Below, piece by piece: positions 1 through 11,046 of a DNA stretch of 29,384 nt; position 1 is the first letter of the stretch; each line of letters starts with the position of its first letter. Location: positions 1-29,384 of the forward strand of contig NW_020170679.1 of assembly GCF_000524195.1 (NCBI RefSeq), written 5' to 3'. Under the pieces are notes generated by a model. The model was not told where the DNA came from. It did not search any database and saw only the letters and a list, made by a program, of their open reading frames with translations. This DNA is from Echinococcus granulosus. Its lineage: Eukaryota; Platyhelminthes; Cestoda; Cyclophyllidea; Taeniidae. A program made the translations under genes and the position numbers.

Positions 1-1096
1 ATTAATACTTACTACTATTAATTTTAAGAGGAGATTTGACGCCTGCTAAATTGGTTGCACTTACATGTATTTTTTTTTTGGAACGATTTAGAAATTGTCA
101 AGAAATCAATGTTACTTCGTTGCGTTATCAAAAGCATAAGAAGACTCTGCACAAAAGTGCGTTTAATGGTAAAATTTGGGTATGGGGTTTTACAATGATG
201 CATGCGTGACATTTGAAGTCTACGTGGCACAAGAGACACTTGCTTCAACATGTGTGCAACAGATATTGTGTGCACAGTCAATGACACAAATCCACACAGG
301 TTTTTTGTACATTGGTCTGGCGCCTACTATGCTGTGTTTACAGATTAAATTTCATTACTCGAGTGCGTTTGCAGAATTCGCCAAATCTTACCTAGAAATC
401 AACAAATACACACAAATGCACAAAATAGCTGATCGAAAGAGTAGTGGCCAAAGCGGTGAAAAGAAAGTACGATGATAGTGAAACTGGCCACAAATATGAC
501 AGGAAAAAGAAGACTTGGCAAAAAAGCACAAAAACAACCGTTTATACCTACGCAAATGCATATATGCGGTACAGATCCTTTCATTTGACCATAGAGAGCA
601 ATTTATGTTCTTACTGCATGGCCTTCTTCTTCTGCTCTTTTTATTACAGTTGCACATCGTAGCGTTCTTCCTTTTTTTTCAAGCACCTCTTGTACCACCA
701 CTACTGCTGTTCCCCAAGAAGTATCGTCAAGCGCCGTCAACCAAATTCCTGACAAGAGGGCCATCAGGTGCAACCTTATAAAACCAGTTTACCATCCATA
801 ATTCTCCGCTAATGCCACCAACCTTGGTGGAAGGGCTTAAGTTGCACACCAAGGACCGTTTGTCATTAACATTTTCTGCATTTCCATGCATTCTCTGGTT
901 CGAACTAATCCCAGCGCAGCATAATAAGCAGTGCAACTATGTAGGGACAGTATGGGTTGCATACAACGCCGTAGTGTACGTGTTTTAAGTCAAAATGCAC
1001 GGTTTATTAAAGTCTAGGCAGCTTTGAATATTACAAAATGGACAAAGGGAGCTCAAAGAAAATTAAGGTACATGTTTACATTTGTTTTTAATTTAG
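1..1096. other. 5' flank, no confident gene
   Basis: This flank should hold the N-terminal exons of the SLC35A4-like gene that starts to be recognisable at 1097, but none is convincing. The best candidate is a + strand open frame from an acceptor at 342-343 to a possible donor at 467 (exon 344-466). It reads KFHYSSAFAEFAKSYLE, which keeps the SSA...E..K..L spacing of the transporter's second helix region, but the residues after it are not hydrophobic enough for a membrane helix. A further possible exon at 951-1067 would leave a 29-nt intron (1068-1096) before the first good exon, and it contains an in-frame TAG at 1015-1017. Both are guesses (about 0.3). The rest shows no recognisable coding. 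Confidence 0.3.
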
Positions 1097-2635
1097 ACCC
1101 ATGTCCTACCGACAGTGGTTCGCACTATTTCTTCTACTCGTGGCGGGCATCATCGACGGATATGCGATCCACAACTTATGCCAAATGTATCGGTTAATGA
1201 CAGAATATTGCCAGAGCACTGACATATAGACAGTGCCTGACATGTAATTATCTCACGTTATTATCAACTCTAAAGTCGGTGTGAATCGACTAGGGAAATT
1301 TGCTGTAGCTTTTGTGGGCTCCATGACTAGTTGACTGGACATGCAGTGTAAGTGAGACCAATATCATGTTCCACTTAGCAGCTCAGATGACAGCAAAACA
1401 AGCGTTCGCTTGGCATGAGCTTGCTGCGTTGTACACGTTACTTTTCGTCTTCGCTTGAGCAGAATGACGAATTTTGACGCATCCTCCACCAACTCCTCCA
1501 GCGTGCCTCATCACACTCTCAAGGGCATCGTGTTGATCAGCATTTACTGCATAGTATCCAGTTTCGCTAGCGTCTACACCAAATAAGTGCTCAAGAAAAG
1601 CATCCGCGTGAGTCCATTATACGAATGTTTGGTGTTTATAGGTAACTGGGATATATGCATTTTCGCACTGTGTCATTTTCAGGTGAGCTTGAATATTCAA
1701 AACACGGCTCTGTACATATTTGGCATCGTAATCAACGGTCTTCTTTACTTGTTTCAGGAGGCCAACGTTACGGGTGAGTTCGTTAACAAAACTAGGTGCA
1801 TGAAAACATTTGCATATAAAAGTGCGGCACTTCAGGGAGACGAGGTCTCCACCCCTAATGATGAGGGGCTTTGAAATCTTTTATTTATTTTTTGAGATTC
1901 ACTTGCATCCTTGATACTCACTTACCCACTTTGTTATCCTGCTTTGGTGATAGGATGATTCACCAATCCTACTGTCGAATCAAATTGCCATACCCTTATG
2001 GACGAGAATAGTCATTTGGATTTTGTTAGTAGCCAAAATGCCCGCGTTCACTTAGCAAGTGTATGCATCACTCAATCATTGCTGCTAAGGTCGTCTTGAA
2101 AGTTGAAAGAGCCTTTTAGCATTCTACAAAATATCCCTAAGCACATGTCAATGTTGGCAGGAGGGTGCCGTGATAGTCTTTCGAAGTAAAGTTGGAAGAG
2201 CTCCCTGATGGTAATGTGTACTTGTCGAAGGCGTAAAAGAGTCAGCAATCGCGTCTTCCAGGCATGTGCACCCATAAAATGCCTGAGCTAGAGTGTGCTC
2301 ATAGGAAGTGTAGGCGGTTTCATTTTGTGTCGCCCCAAATTGAAGCTGTGATTAAGTGACTCATTCTGCTAATTTACTTTTTTGATGGAGGTTTTAATAT
2401 ATTTTGAGGATTTTCGGTTTACACGTGGATCCTGGTTGTGACGCAGGCAATCAGAGGAATTTTCATAGGCTCCGTGATAAAATGCGCCAGTAGTATTCTT
2501 CGCCTTTTCATAATATCGTCAGCAGTGATCGTGACAACGGCGCTTTCGGTGCTCATTTTTGGCCTTGTCCTAAAAACAAGCTTTTTCATCCCTGCTGGAC
2601 TTGTTGTCTGTGCGCTAATTCTCTACCACCTCTGA
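1097..2635 (+). CDS. SLC35A4: SLC35A4-like nucleotide-sugar transporter, C-terminal half, interrupted by an in-frame TAA
   Basis: SLC35A proteins are multi-span Golgi carriers that move nucleotide sugars; SLC35A4 is the probable UDP-sugar member. Four exons join in phase. Exon 1097-1186 or 1097-1192 (two donors, same phase) reads SYRQWFALFLLLVAG. Exon 1463-1607 contains LISIYCIVSSFASVYTK and VLKK, and ends at a strong GTGAGT donor. Exon 1683-1773 reads IQNTALYIFGIVINGLLYLF. Exon 2409-2635 starts GFSVYTW, contains VTQAIRGIFIGSVIKCASS and ILRLF, and ends LYHL then TGA. Compared with animal SLC35A4, the RQ.xAL, SVYT, QN..LY.FG, QA..G....AV(I)K and TxxFF blocks appear in the right order. Introns are about 270, 75 and 635 nt. 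The oddity is a TAA at 1584-1586, between VYTK and VLKK, where the family has a sense codon. No alternative donor removes it. The gene is either a recent pseudogene or carries a sequence error. The first half of the protein was not found with confidence. Confidence 0.72.
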
Positions 2636-5600
2636 GTAGTTCCTTTGATTTTGCTGACTAATTTTGTAACATGTAAGATGCCCTTTACTTCAAATACATA
2701 GAATGATTGTTCTGTAAGAAATCTGGTTGATCGGTCCAACCGTAGCAAAGATATTGAGAATCAGATTAAGCATTTAAATTGCACATGCGCCCTGGTGTCA
2801 ATGAAATCGAGCAGCATTGTCAATGCAAGTTCCTCATTCCGTGGTGGAATGCTCATGCAAGGGGAACGCCAGCTCCTTGAACATAAAACACTGTATTGTT
2901 CTAGAGGTAGGCACGGCTTTTTGTTCGCACAAATGTAGCCCAAGAATGGCAAAAAGATGCACCACTACACTAAAGCCTATATGTGCACGCGAAGTGAGTC
3001 ACATCCACTTTCGGTGGTTTAATAGTGCCAGTCATGGCTTCCTCGGATGGGACATCCGCGAGCCCTTGCTATCGTGGACGTACATGAAGCTGACCCTCCA
3101 AAGGATGCCAAAATCCTGCCAGCCTAATGGGCGCTGGTGGGTTAGAGCACCAAAAGTACTAGCTACCTGTCGCTCTATCATTCAGGCTAGATTGGGTGAT
3201 GGATTATGCTGAAACACGAGGCTAACTCTGGACGATGCCCGATCCATGGTTTGAGAGCCGCATTGATGAAATTTTGCAAGAAGAGGCTGGGCAGTTATCA
3301 CAGCAATTGCTGCATCGTTCGAATTGTCCTTATTAATGGCTTGGAGTTGTAATGCGTTTAGTGTTTGCGATAACGTCTACTCGTAAAGAATTGGGGCGTG
3401 CTTTTGACGTAAGTCGAAGGAATTGACAACGACTAGGAAGAGGCAATTTTAGAACCACCATGATCACTTAGTATGGCGGCAATTCATTTAATCGTGCGCG
3501 CTGTGTTAGCTAAGTTTCATGCTTATACGGAAATCGAGGACAAAATGAAACAAAATTCCAGAGTGTCTAACAAGTTTGATCCTCGAATTGTTGACATGAT
3601 GCTCACTTTTACTAACGTTTATGCCGTTTTTCCAATTTCGGATTTACGGTGGCCTCTAATCAGCCAGACTACGCAGACCGTATGGAGTGAAACATGTATT
3701 GGTTGGGTGAAGGTCTTTAAAACAAGTGCAATATGAGACTGGCTAGTCCAGTGGCTGACCAAAAGGCAGAAGCTGATTGTTGAAATAAGAGAATGCTAAG
3801 TTTTTCTGAAGATGCGGAGATACATGTAATGCAGACTGAATTTTGCGAATTATTTAAGCTAAGGTACTGCTCGGGGTTTCGATGTGCACAGAAGTGCCAG
3901 TGTGCTCTTGTAATGATGGTCTGCTGGAAAATACAGAAATTTGCTCAGCTTCAGCGAATGATGGCAAAGACTGTGATTCAAGGGCAATTCACAGTGGCTC
4001 TTGTAAAATATTACCAGATGTACGGTAACACTTGCGTAACTGTGGGATTAATATCTACTACATAGTACAAAAGACATTTCAATATGTCATTTTGAGTTCG
4101 ATGATAAATTTGCCACATAAGTCGGAAAATTCGTCATTCGAGCAATTGGGATATGCATCCAAGAGACAAAACAAACAGTCACCTTCTCATTTTCGGGGGT
4201 AAGCATGCGGTGTACATCAAGTGATACGCAGGTGGTGTGATGTTGCTTGTAGGTAGGCCTCTGCTTCCGATCACTCGTCCAAGCATTAGCACAGTAACAA
4301 TTCGCTACCCTCCCTAGATTTAGAAGGAATTTTCCCATTTCACTTAACTTCCAACAGCCCAGAACCGTCTTGCGTATTCATTGCAATCAGCCGGTTAGCG
4401 AGTGAATTCGGATGAAGGCAATGATATTCTTGTATAATTTTACTCTGTTGAATACAGGGGACAGAACTCATGGTTGGTTAGATAGTGAAAAGTGCTGTAA
4501 AATATTGCCTGTGATTCAAGCCACGAACACTTTTCAGATAATGCGTTTTGTTTTTCTTAAGCATCTGCCGAGGTTTTCTGCAGTAGAGTGCACTATTGTT
4601 TCGTCCAGAGCGTCGTCCGATTATTGCGGAGTGCAATCCTACTTCTTTGGTCAGGAAGCTATTCCATTGCCCCTTATTACTAAAATTTTAGCCGAAAGTT
4701 TGCGACTAGCAGATTCGCTGGAATATTGCGGTGAGAAATTTACCAATTCATCACCCATAAAATTGAGACCGGTATCGGATGGACGAAGCCAACGGTAAAT
4801 TACTTGCGATTGGAACCTGCGCAATAGCAGTCGACAGCATTTCAAATGTGGCCGACCACGAAGCGATCTTATTAACTTCGTTTTGGGTTTAAAATGTGCG
4901 CCAAAAGACTACACCTCGTGAAGAGATGGTATTATAATAATGGTCGAACATTGACTGACAATTCGATCTCATTAGATTTTCATGAGGATGGAATACAAGC
5001 AACGAAAGGCAAGCGAAGCACGAACTGTCGATAACAGGTCGCAGAAGTATCGCTTGCTGCAACAATTGAGTTGATCAATATTGAGAAGAATGGTGAAGCA
5101 ACGCCGAATTGAGAGATACTTGGTTGTGGCTAAGCGTCTGACCAGTTCCATTGAGAAGAATGCGGAAGAAGGCATGAAAGGAGTTTGGCATGGAAATGTT
5201 TTGTCCTAGAGGGGAGTAGAAAAGTCGCAAAAATCTCACCGGTTTCTTTACGTGCGCGAATCATTTTGGGAATGTAAATCCTTATGTTGGCAGAACAACC
5301 AAATGTGTAAGAAAAAGTGTCCAGTTGGTAGCAAACTGAATGTAGCTGGTTGAAGGGAGATTGTAATATTCAAGTAAACAACAATGTTTTGTACCACAGA
5401 TCAGATCGTAGCTCCATTTAACTGAACTTACCTACAACCGCGCTAACATTTAATCTGCTTTGACAAAGGATAAGCATTTGTTGAATAATGCCATTTTGTC
5501 CTATTCAATGTCTAATTCAGCTACTTTTCGTAAATGATGGGGAGTTAGCGATTTCATCTGCCTGTGCTATTTGGAACATTGGTTGTTCCCATACCCGATG

Positions 5601-8600
5601 AAGGACAATGTGATTTTTCTTGCCTTTAGTGTATGGCTTTACACTGAATTGTAATAAGAAACTATAGTAGTTTTCTGTGACTCCCTTATCCAAAAGGGGA
5701 AATAGGTCTTTTACAACATAATAGAAGCTTTTAAAATGGTTGCTAGGTTTGGCTAATTTTCCAAAAGCGATGGGGTGGGGATTATATGAAGTAAGGTCGC
5801 CTCCTCTCAATGCATTAGAATGATGCCCGGTTGGTGTGGCTACCATTGCACAACGTTTGTTTGACTTTCGATTCACTTCTGGCGACATAATGTTCCCCAA
5901 CATGGTAGATTTTTATTTCTTACCACAATTATTTTACTACGGAGAATGCATGCAAGTCGCTGAATATCGCTTATCCCTTATGTAGTAAGCAACCTTTATG
6001 ATATGGCTAAGTGAGAACAAGTGTGCTATCAAACTTACGATATCGTATCAAGTTTTGAAAAGTTTTAATTCATTTTTAACATGGTAAAGCGACTCGGCAT
6101 GTTTTTTAGATTGGAAACATACTAGCAAATGCTAAAGGATGCATTTGAGGCAAAGTGAAACACTGTCCGTAAATTTTGAACATTACCTCTAACTTCCGTT
6201 GCGTTTATAACTGCAAATGCGACGTTTATTTTTAGAGCACAAGCACGTTTATTTGAAGTATAAATGGATAGGTACAGGTAATGGGGAATGTTCAGCTCAC
6301 AAAACCCAGTTTGTTTTGTCGAAGTCATGCTCACGGGAAAATAGCACGTTGGAATGCCTAACACTTTCGTATTAACTTTGTTGAGGGAGCAAAAAATGGA
6401 TAAGCCGTCTTGCTGAATAATGATTCCAGTGATGCACTCGCCCAAATTCCTGCTCGAAGTTGGAACATCAAGGCCGAATGCACAATTGTTGGGTACCACA
6501 TTTGGTTAATCGCCCGACCACATCTAACTCAATGTCGTGGAACTTTGTTATTCCTCGTTTGTGGATTTGGTTAACGGAAGAATCCAAAACTATCAGGTGA
6601 ATATCAGTGTTGCTACTTTACCTAAACGCACGCGGCTGTCGACATCTAGTTTACAAATTGTTAAGTGCTACTTGGCTTGTCGCATAAAACTAAGGTGACT
6701 ACTGCGATTGAGATCCACTACAGCGGCGGTTGTAGACATTTAAGAGCCTGGTGATTGAAATGTATGCTTCTGCACTAAACTTGATCAAATAAATATAATT
6801 TCATGGGAAATCCTTTAATTTTACGAAGTATGTATGATTCAATGCGAGCAGAGTTGTATGATCAAGATAAGGGCATGTATGTCGGATTGACCAATGCCAA
6901 AACGATTGGTTCCGGTCAAGCATGTCCAATTGAGGAGTGCTGATTGGAAAGTGGTAAATTCTTAGGGTTCACTGGAGGCTTGTGCTTCAAATCCCAAACA
7001 AATATGAGTGACATGGATTAATCCGCACTCTGCACTGGAATTTATCTCACTGCATTGAACAGTCTCGTAAATTAACCACTGCTCTTCGGATGGTGAGCAA
7101 TGCACTTCAGAGCTGCTCACGCTACAACACTGTTAGGGGTGGCGGTAAGAACTGAGAGTTGACTACCATCACCTCTCGAATGAGAAGAGGGAGCAGTGCT
7201 TAAGATCATTCCATCAAGTAAGTGGCTGTTATGTGAAGTGGGAAAGTGCTAACAGTGGATGGCCACATGAAGTGGGTAAAAAGGCGAGTGGCATTGCGTT
7301 TTAAGGCATTCGCGTTGACGTGAATTAATTTGAGCACGAGGTATTGGTAAAGGACTAGTGTCTACATGTTCAACCTTCAAGTGAGAGAGTCACTGTGTCC
7401 ACCATCCAATTACTCGTTTCAAGCCTGTGGCGCATTTCATGCGAATAACCGTTCCACGTCAAGCTGGAACTTCGAAGCGGCAGGATCTGATATCATGACA
7501 TAAATAAGCACATAACCGAAAGCACTCCTCACTTAAGGCAAAGACAAGCTCAATCAAACTTCAGTCCATTTGTTAACGTGTATACGTAGCAAACACAGAG
7601 GATTGCCTTGGTTTCCTGTCTCTGTTTGTGTTTTGCACTAGGTAACAGGCGAGTTTCGCCGAAAACGGAACTGGCTGGAGTCAACCATGTCTTAAAGCCT
7701 AACCAGATTATCACCATTATTGGTCACTAATGAACCCTTCAACGGTTTTCCAATTTCCTGCTGTTCCATTACACCACCGCTGTACTCCCAGATATGTCCA
7801 AATATGTCAGAAAGACAAATGGTAACTATTTCTCAGACCCAGAAGGCTTGAATAACCTACTGGTGAATGCACAAATGTGGAAGGCCAGCTGCGTGAGTTC
7901 AAGTTATTCCCCATTGCACTACCTATCATGGTCACCCAGCAATCAGGCATGAATTGGGGTGCCTTCTCATACGTGCCGTTGTTGATGGCCTTCCGGTCGC
8001 ATTTGAACGCCTCACCCGTATCAGACATTCCTATTGGTTGTGTGCAGTGGGGACAACTGAGGTGCGCACGTGCTCGTGCTGCGTCTACCCATACAACCGG
8101 TGAGCGTGCATGTCCCAATAACTGCAGCCTAATTGACCTCGCAGTGGAGTGGACAAACTCGTCAGATCGAACATTCCTTTAGTCGTTAAAACTTGGACTA
8201 GAATCGACTGCTAACAATCATTCTCCCCTTACCCTTATTGGCAGCATCCGAGTGGACAACCAGTGTGCTTTAAAATCGTATGCTTTATACCACAATAGAC
8301 GGCAGCAGTGTAACTTCACCAAGCGAAAACTTCCCTGGCACTTTACTTGAATAATCGGAACGCAATTACGTAGATAATTTTGACGACAGTGCTTGAGTGT
8401 ACAAAAGACAACTTGATGGTGATCTCGCAATAAAGCCGTGTCTGACCTACTATACCACTTTGAAAGCTCGTCTAATGCCAAATAAGAATCGAGCACTACA
8501 ATGAACAGTCAAAAAACGACTTTAGGACAATTACTTTGCCAGGTTGTTGTGGAGGGAATATGAAGCAATAAACTGATTTGGAAGTAAGATGTCGGAATGG

Positions 8601-9558
8601 ACACTATTAAGCACTGCTCTTTCAACAGTTAACTGGGAGGACCAAGAGACGTCGTAGGATTCTGGATTTCCAAAATGTGGTCGGTACAGCCTCCGAGAGT
8701 GATGATGCTCTATGGCTAAGCACACCTCAACGAGGCCTCCAGCGGCTAAAAGGTGAATTGCATTTAAAATGAAAAAGTCATCGTCACTTTCATGCTAAAT
8801 CACACAAGATTGCAAAGAATATCCAAAGAACCATTCAACATAATCACCCCCTTGGATCGCTATCCCGCTCCGAGTGAGTTCCCAAAAGAACTTCCCATAT
8901 GTCATGCCATTTAATGGAGGTAGATATAGCTTGGTAAATTAGTTTACATTTTCTATCTAAGGTATGATTAACCACCAAATGATGTGAACGATGTTGTATA
9001 AACACGGAGCACAAAGGGTTTAGGCAAAAACTGCTGCATGCTACAGTCCGCCCCAAAACTTCGACTCTCCGATTCATGAGACATCCTGAAACTCAAGATA
9101 TTTACAAACAACCGAGTTAAAGAATCTAAACCCAATTAGACAAAAGATGACACCGAACCACAACCCCGTTCTGCAAAATTTGCTGCAACGGACGTCAGCT
9201 GCAGAAATGTCATATCGGGCAAAGTGTTATTTATTAAATCAAAATTGTTTCCAACTGTTTTGACAAAATTAATACACCGATTGTGAACAATCCAAATACT
9301 GCAATTCTCGAGTCTCAAACACCGACATGCATTCCGCGGTTTTGTTGATGACACAATGCACTTAAAATGTCCAACATAAGTTATTACGACCTTGACTTAC
9401 ACAATACGTTCTATAGGCATACAACACCCTCCTGCACCGAACGACGACGAACAGATAACAACGGCAGCATATTTCGGGAAGGCCTTTCCTCTTCCATTTG
9501 CTTGCTCTCCGAAACTTCTTGCTTTTGAGTCAAAGTGGAATCAAAGTGGCAAATTTAC
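2636..9558. other. Long stretch without a recognisable gene
   Basis: I see no family-level match on either strand here. The longest uninterrupted frames are 5517-5903 (-, 128 codons), 2817-3212 (+, 131 codons), 4412-4798 (+, 128 codons) and 6122-6499 (-, 125 codons). None shows a known motif, a convincing pair of splice sites or a signal peptide, and frames this long can occur by chance in about 7 kb. The part 9401-9520 (-) could hold a further exon of the OS-9-like gene: an open frame follows a possible 37-nt intron at 9522-9558 and ends at a GTAAGT donor at 9395-9400. That is speculative. Confidence 0.4.
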
Positions 9559-10395
9559 CTCCCACGAATCCAAGGTGGGATTTGTCTGACAAAGAGGATG
9601 AGCAACCGATACCAAGTGGCTTCAGTTCCTGCCATGAAGCCAAGGCAGACGACGCACAAGTCGGCCGAAGCAACACGCACAGCATAACTACGCGTGGCTA
9701 TTTTGGGACGTTAATAATTGTTAAGGTCGAAGCATAATATTGACAGACAAAATGGACTTTCGTACTTCAAATTTTCCCAGTAACGCCACAAGTAGGTCCC
9801 TGGTAGTAGAATTGACTGTAGTACCTATTGCGAACTGGCAAACCCTAGTAAATAACACCGTTTTAGTACATTTACAGATTTTTCAGCCTGACCCCAATCG
9901 AAGACTTTCCCCAAGGACCCCAGGGAACTGAAAGCCAGAATAACATCCTTGTCTTTGTGATGCTGAAGCACCTCCTTTCCCATACATAGCTCATAAGTCC
10001 ACCAATCGGCAAACTACTAATGTAAAAAGAAAAAAGTGCCATCTCACCCAAATAAGGCAACCAGATGTATTCCATGAGGCAAAACACTTTGAATGTTATC
10101 GAAGGTATTTTAGGAACTAGGTCTGGGTACCCATTTCGTTATACAACCTTTGGCACAATACAACTAAATTGTTGACCAGTCACGGATGCAACTTCAAAGT
10201 GATTTCCTTCAGCCTGTAATTGCAACACAAGGAAAAACGACCAAGCAAACCAGTTATTCTGCCCATTTTTTTCCTTACATTGATATTGCACGTCACCAAG
10301 TCCATATCCACTGAAGCAAATCCACATATGTAAACAAGGACCGACACCACACATACGCCGAACCGCGTTACGAACACATAGCACACTGCTAACTT
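9559..10395 (-). pseudogene. OS-9/ERLEC1-type MRH lectin, probably a pseudogene
   Basis: OS-9 and ERLEC1 are ER lectins that read trimmed mannose glycans on misfolded proteins for ER-associated degradation. On the - strand, exon 10213-10148 reads HFEVASVTGQQFSCIVP, like the short block (YxCxLP) before the MRH domain. A small exon ending at 10048 gives CLIW. Exon 10013-9876 gives FADWWTYELCMGKEVLQ, then HHKDKD and KVFDWGQAEKS. Exon 9844-9559 gives RYYSQFYYQGPTCGVTGK and, beyond a stop, STKVHFVC. The double Trp and the Gln are sugar-binding residues in this family, and Cys-x6-Trp-Trp spacing is exact. An exon at 10395-10279 with a hydrophobic, signal-like stretch may precede these, but it has no ATG. 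Oddities: in the last exon TGA (9767-9769) sits where the family has the binding Arg (GxPR), and TAG lies 15 codons after the FVC Cys, where the family has the binding Glu. The closing Cys/Tyr pair also looks altered. I am confident of the homology, less so of death versus sequence error. Confidence 0.7.
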
Positions 10396-10447
10396 CTGCA
10401 ACCAATCATCAGGTCGACCTTGGACTTAGAACAGCCTAACCACTTAC

Positions 10448-10793
10448 ATCATGTGCAACTTGAAGCTCAAACCACAATTTGTGGGACTGATAAAATTGTG
10501 TTTTAAATCCAGAAATGGTGCTATCGCATAATTTTCTGAGGAATGGCCCAGCACTTAAAGTTCAACTAAGGCTTTACTTGCAAGACAAGAGCAGACCAAA
10601 TCGGACTTGAAAAAGACGCCAAGTAAATGCACTACATCTACCTAAAGCATGTTTCATAATCGCCTTTTCGATTGTCAAAAGTAGTGCGCCCAAAGGAGTT
10701 GATGCATTCTGGGTAATAATTTCACAAATCTGCATCGTATAATGCAGGCAACTCTGGCGAATGTCTTCAGATGTAATTTGCCCAAATGGGAGG
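10448..10793 (-). other. Three candidate coding exons, weak VHS-domain resemblance
   Basis: Three stop-free segments with good splice sites join in phase: 10793-10642 (acceptor CTGTGCTTTCAG, donor GTAGAT), 10605-10578 (after a 36-nt intron, donor GTAAAG) and 10535-10448 (donor GTAAGT). The first reads LPFGQITSEDIRQS and YTMQICEIITQNASTPLGAL. Its ICEII followed by Pro at +11 and Ala-Leu at +14/15 copies the register of the VHS domain of TOM1-like endosomal adaptors, which bind ubiquitin and clathrin machinery. About four residues are missing upstream, and the next exons do not continue the VHS match. The last exon ends in phase 0, as needed to splice onto the hydrophobic exon at 10395-10279, so these could instead be 5' exons of the OS-9-like gene. 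This is weak evidence. Confidence 0.28.
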
Positions 10794-10894
10794 CTGAAAG
10801 CACAGGCGAACAAAACATTGTCACTGTGTTTAAATATCCCATGCTGAGTCTGCTGACTTCAAAGTTTGAACTTGGTCCATTGATGAATTAAGAG

Positions 10895-11046
10895 CCATTG
10901 GGATAGTGGTTAGAGGTATCATAAACTTTGCCTAAATAATTTGGCATCCAGTAAACTCGTCGCTTCGCTATCACCTGGGGTTCAAGTAATGCCTAGTGTT
11001 TGTGCTGTCTGTATGGAGGTGCCTTGTGAGCTTAGTGCACCTCCTA
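10895..11046 (+). repeat. Possible tRNA-derived SINE relic with hairpin tail
   Basis: A box-A-like TAGTGGTTAGAGG (10904-10916) is followed about 62 nt later by GGTTCAAGTAA (10979-10989), close to the pol III box B consensus. This order and rough distance are typical of a tRNA-headed SINE or a decayed tRNA. No tRNA cloverleaf with a proper anticodon arm could be drawn. A perfect 8-bp stem follows (GGAGGTGC 11015-11022 with GCACCTCC 11037-11044, 14-nt loop). No second copy is visible in the window, so repeat status is an inference. Confidence 0.3.

Noticed and set aside
3130..3200. GGTTAGAGCACC as a tRNA or SINE box A
   Set aside because: It departs from the box A consensus and no box B follows at a suitable distance.
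7807..8182. Overlapping frames on both strands as a zinc-binding protein (CPHC on the - strand)
   Set aside because: Only one Cys pair is present, no splice support, and nothing resembles a known finger.
1584..9769. Reassigned stop codons (ciliate-like or flatworm-mitochondrial TAA=Tyr code)
   Set aside because: The stops are of all three types and fall in only two genes. The 374-codon fucosyltransferase and the exons of the + strand membrane gene contain none, and the introns show this is nuclear DNA. Decay or sequence error is simpler.
10014..10116. Extra in-frame TAA and TAG in the OS-9-like exons around 10098 and 10014
   Set aside because: The TAG disappears with the second acceptor of TAGTAG, and the TAA disappears if the small exon starts at the AAAG acceptor just after it, so neither is firm evidence of damage.
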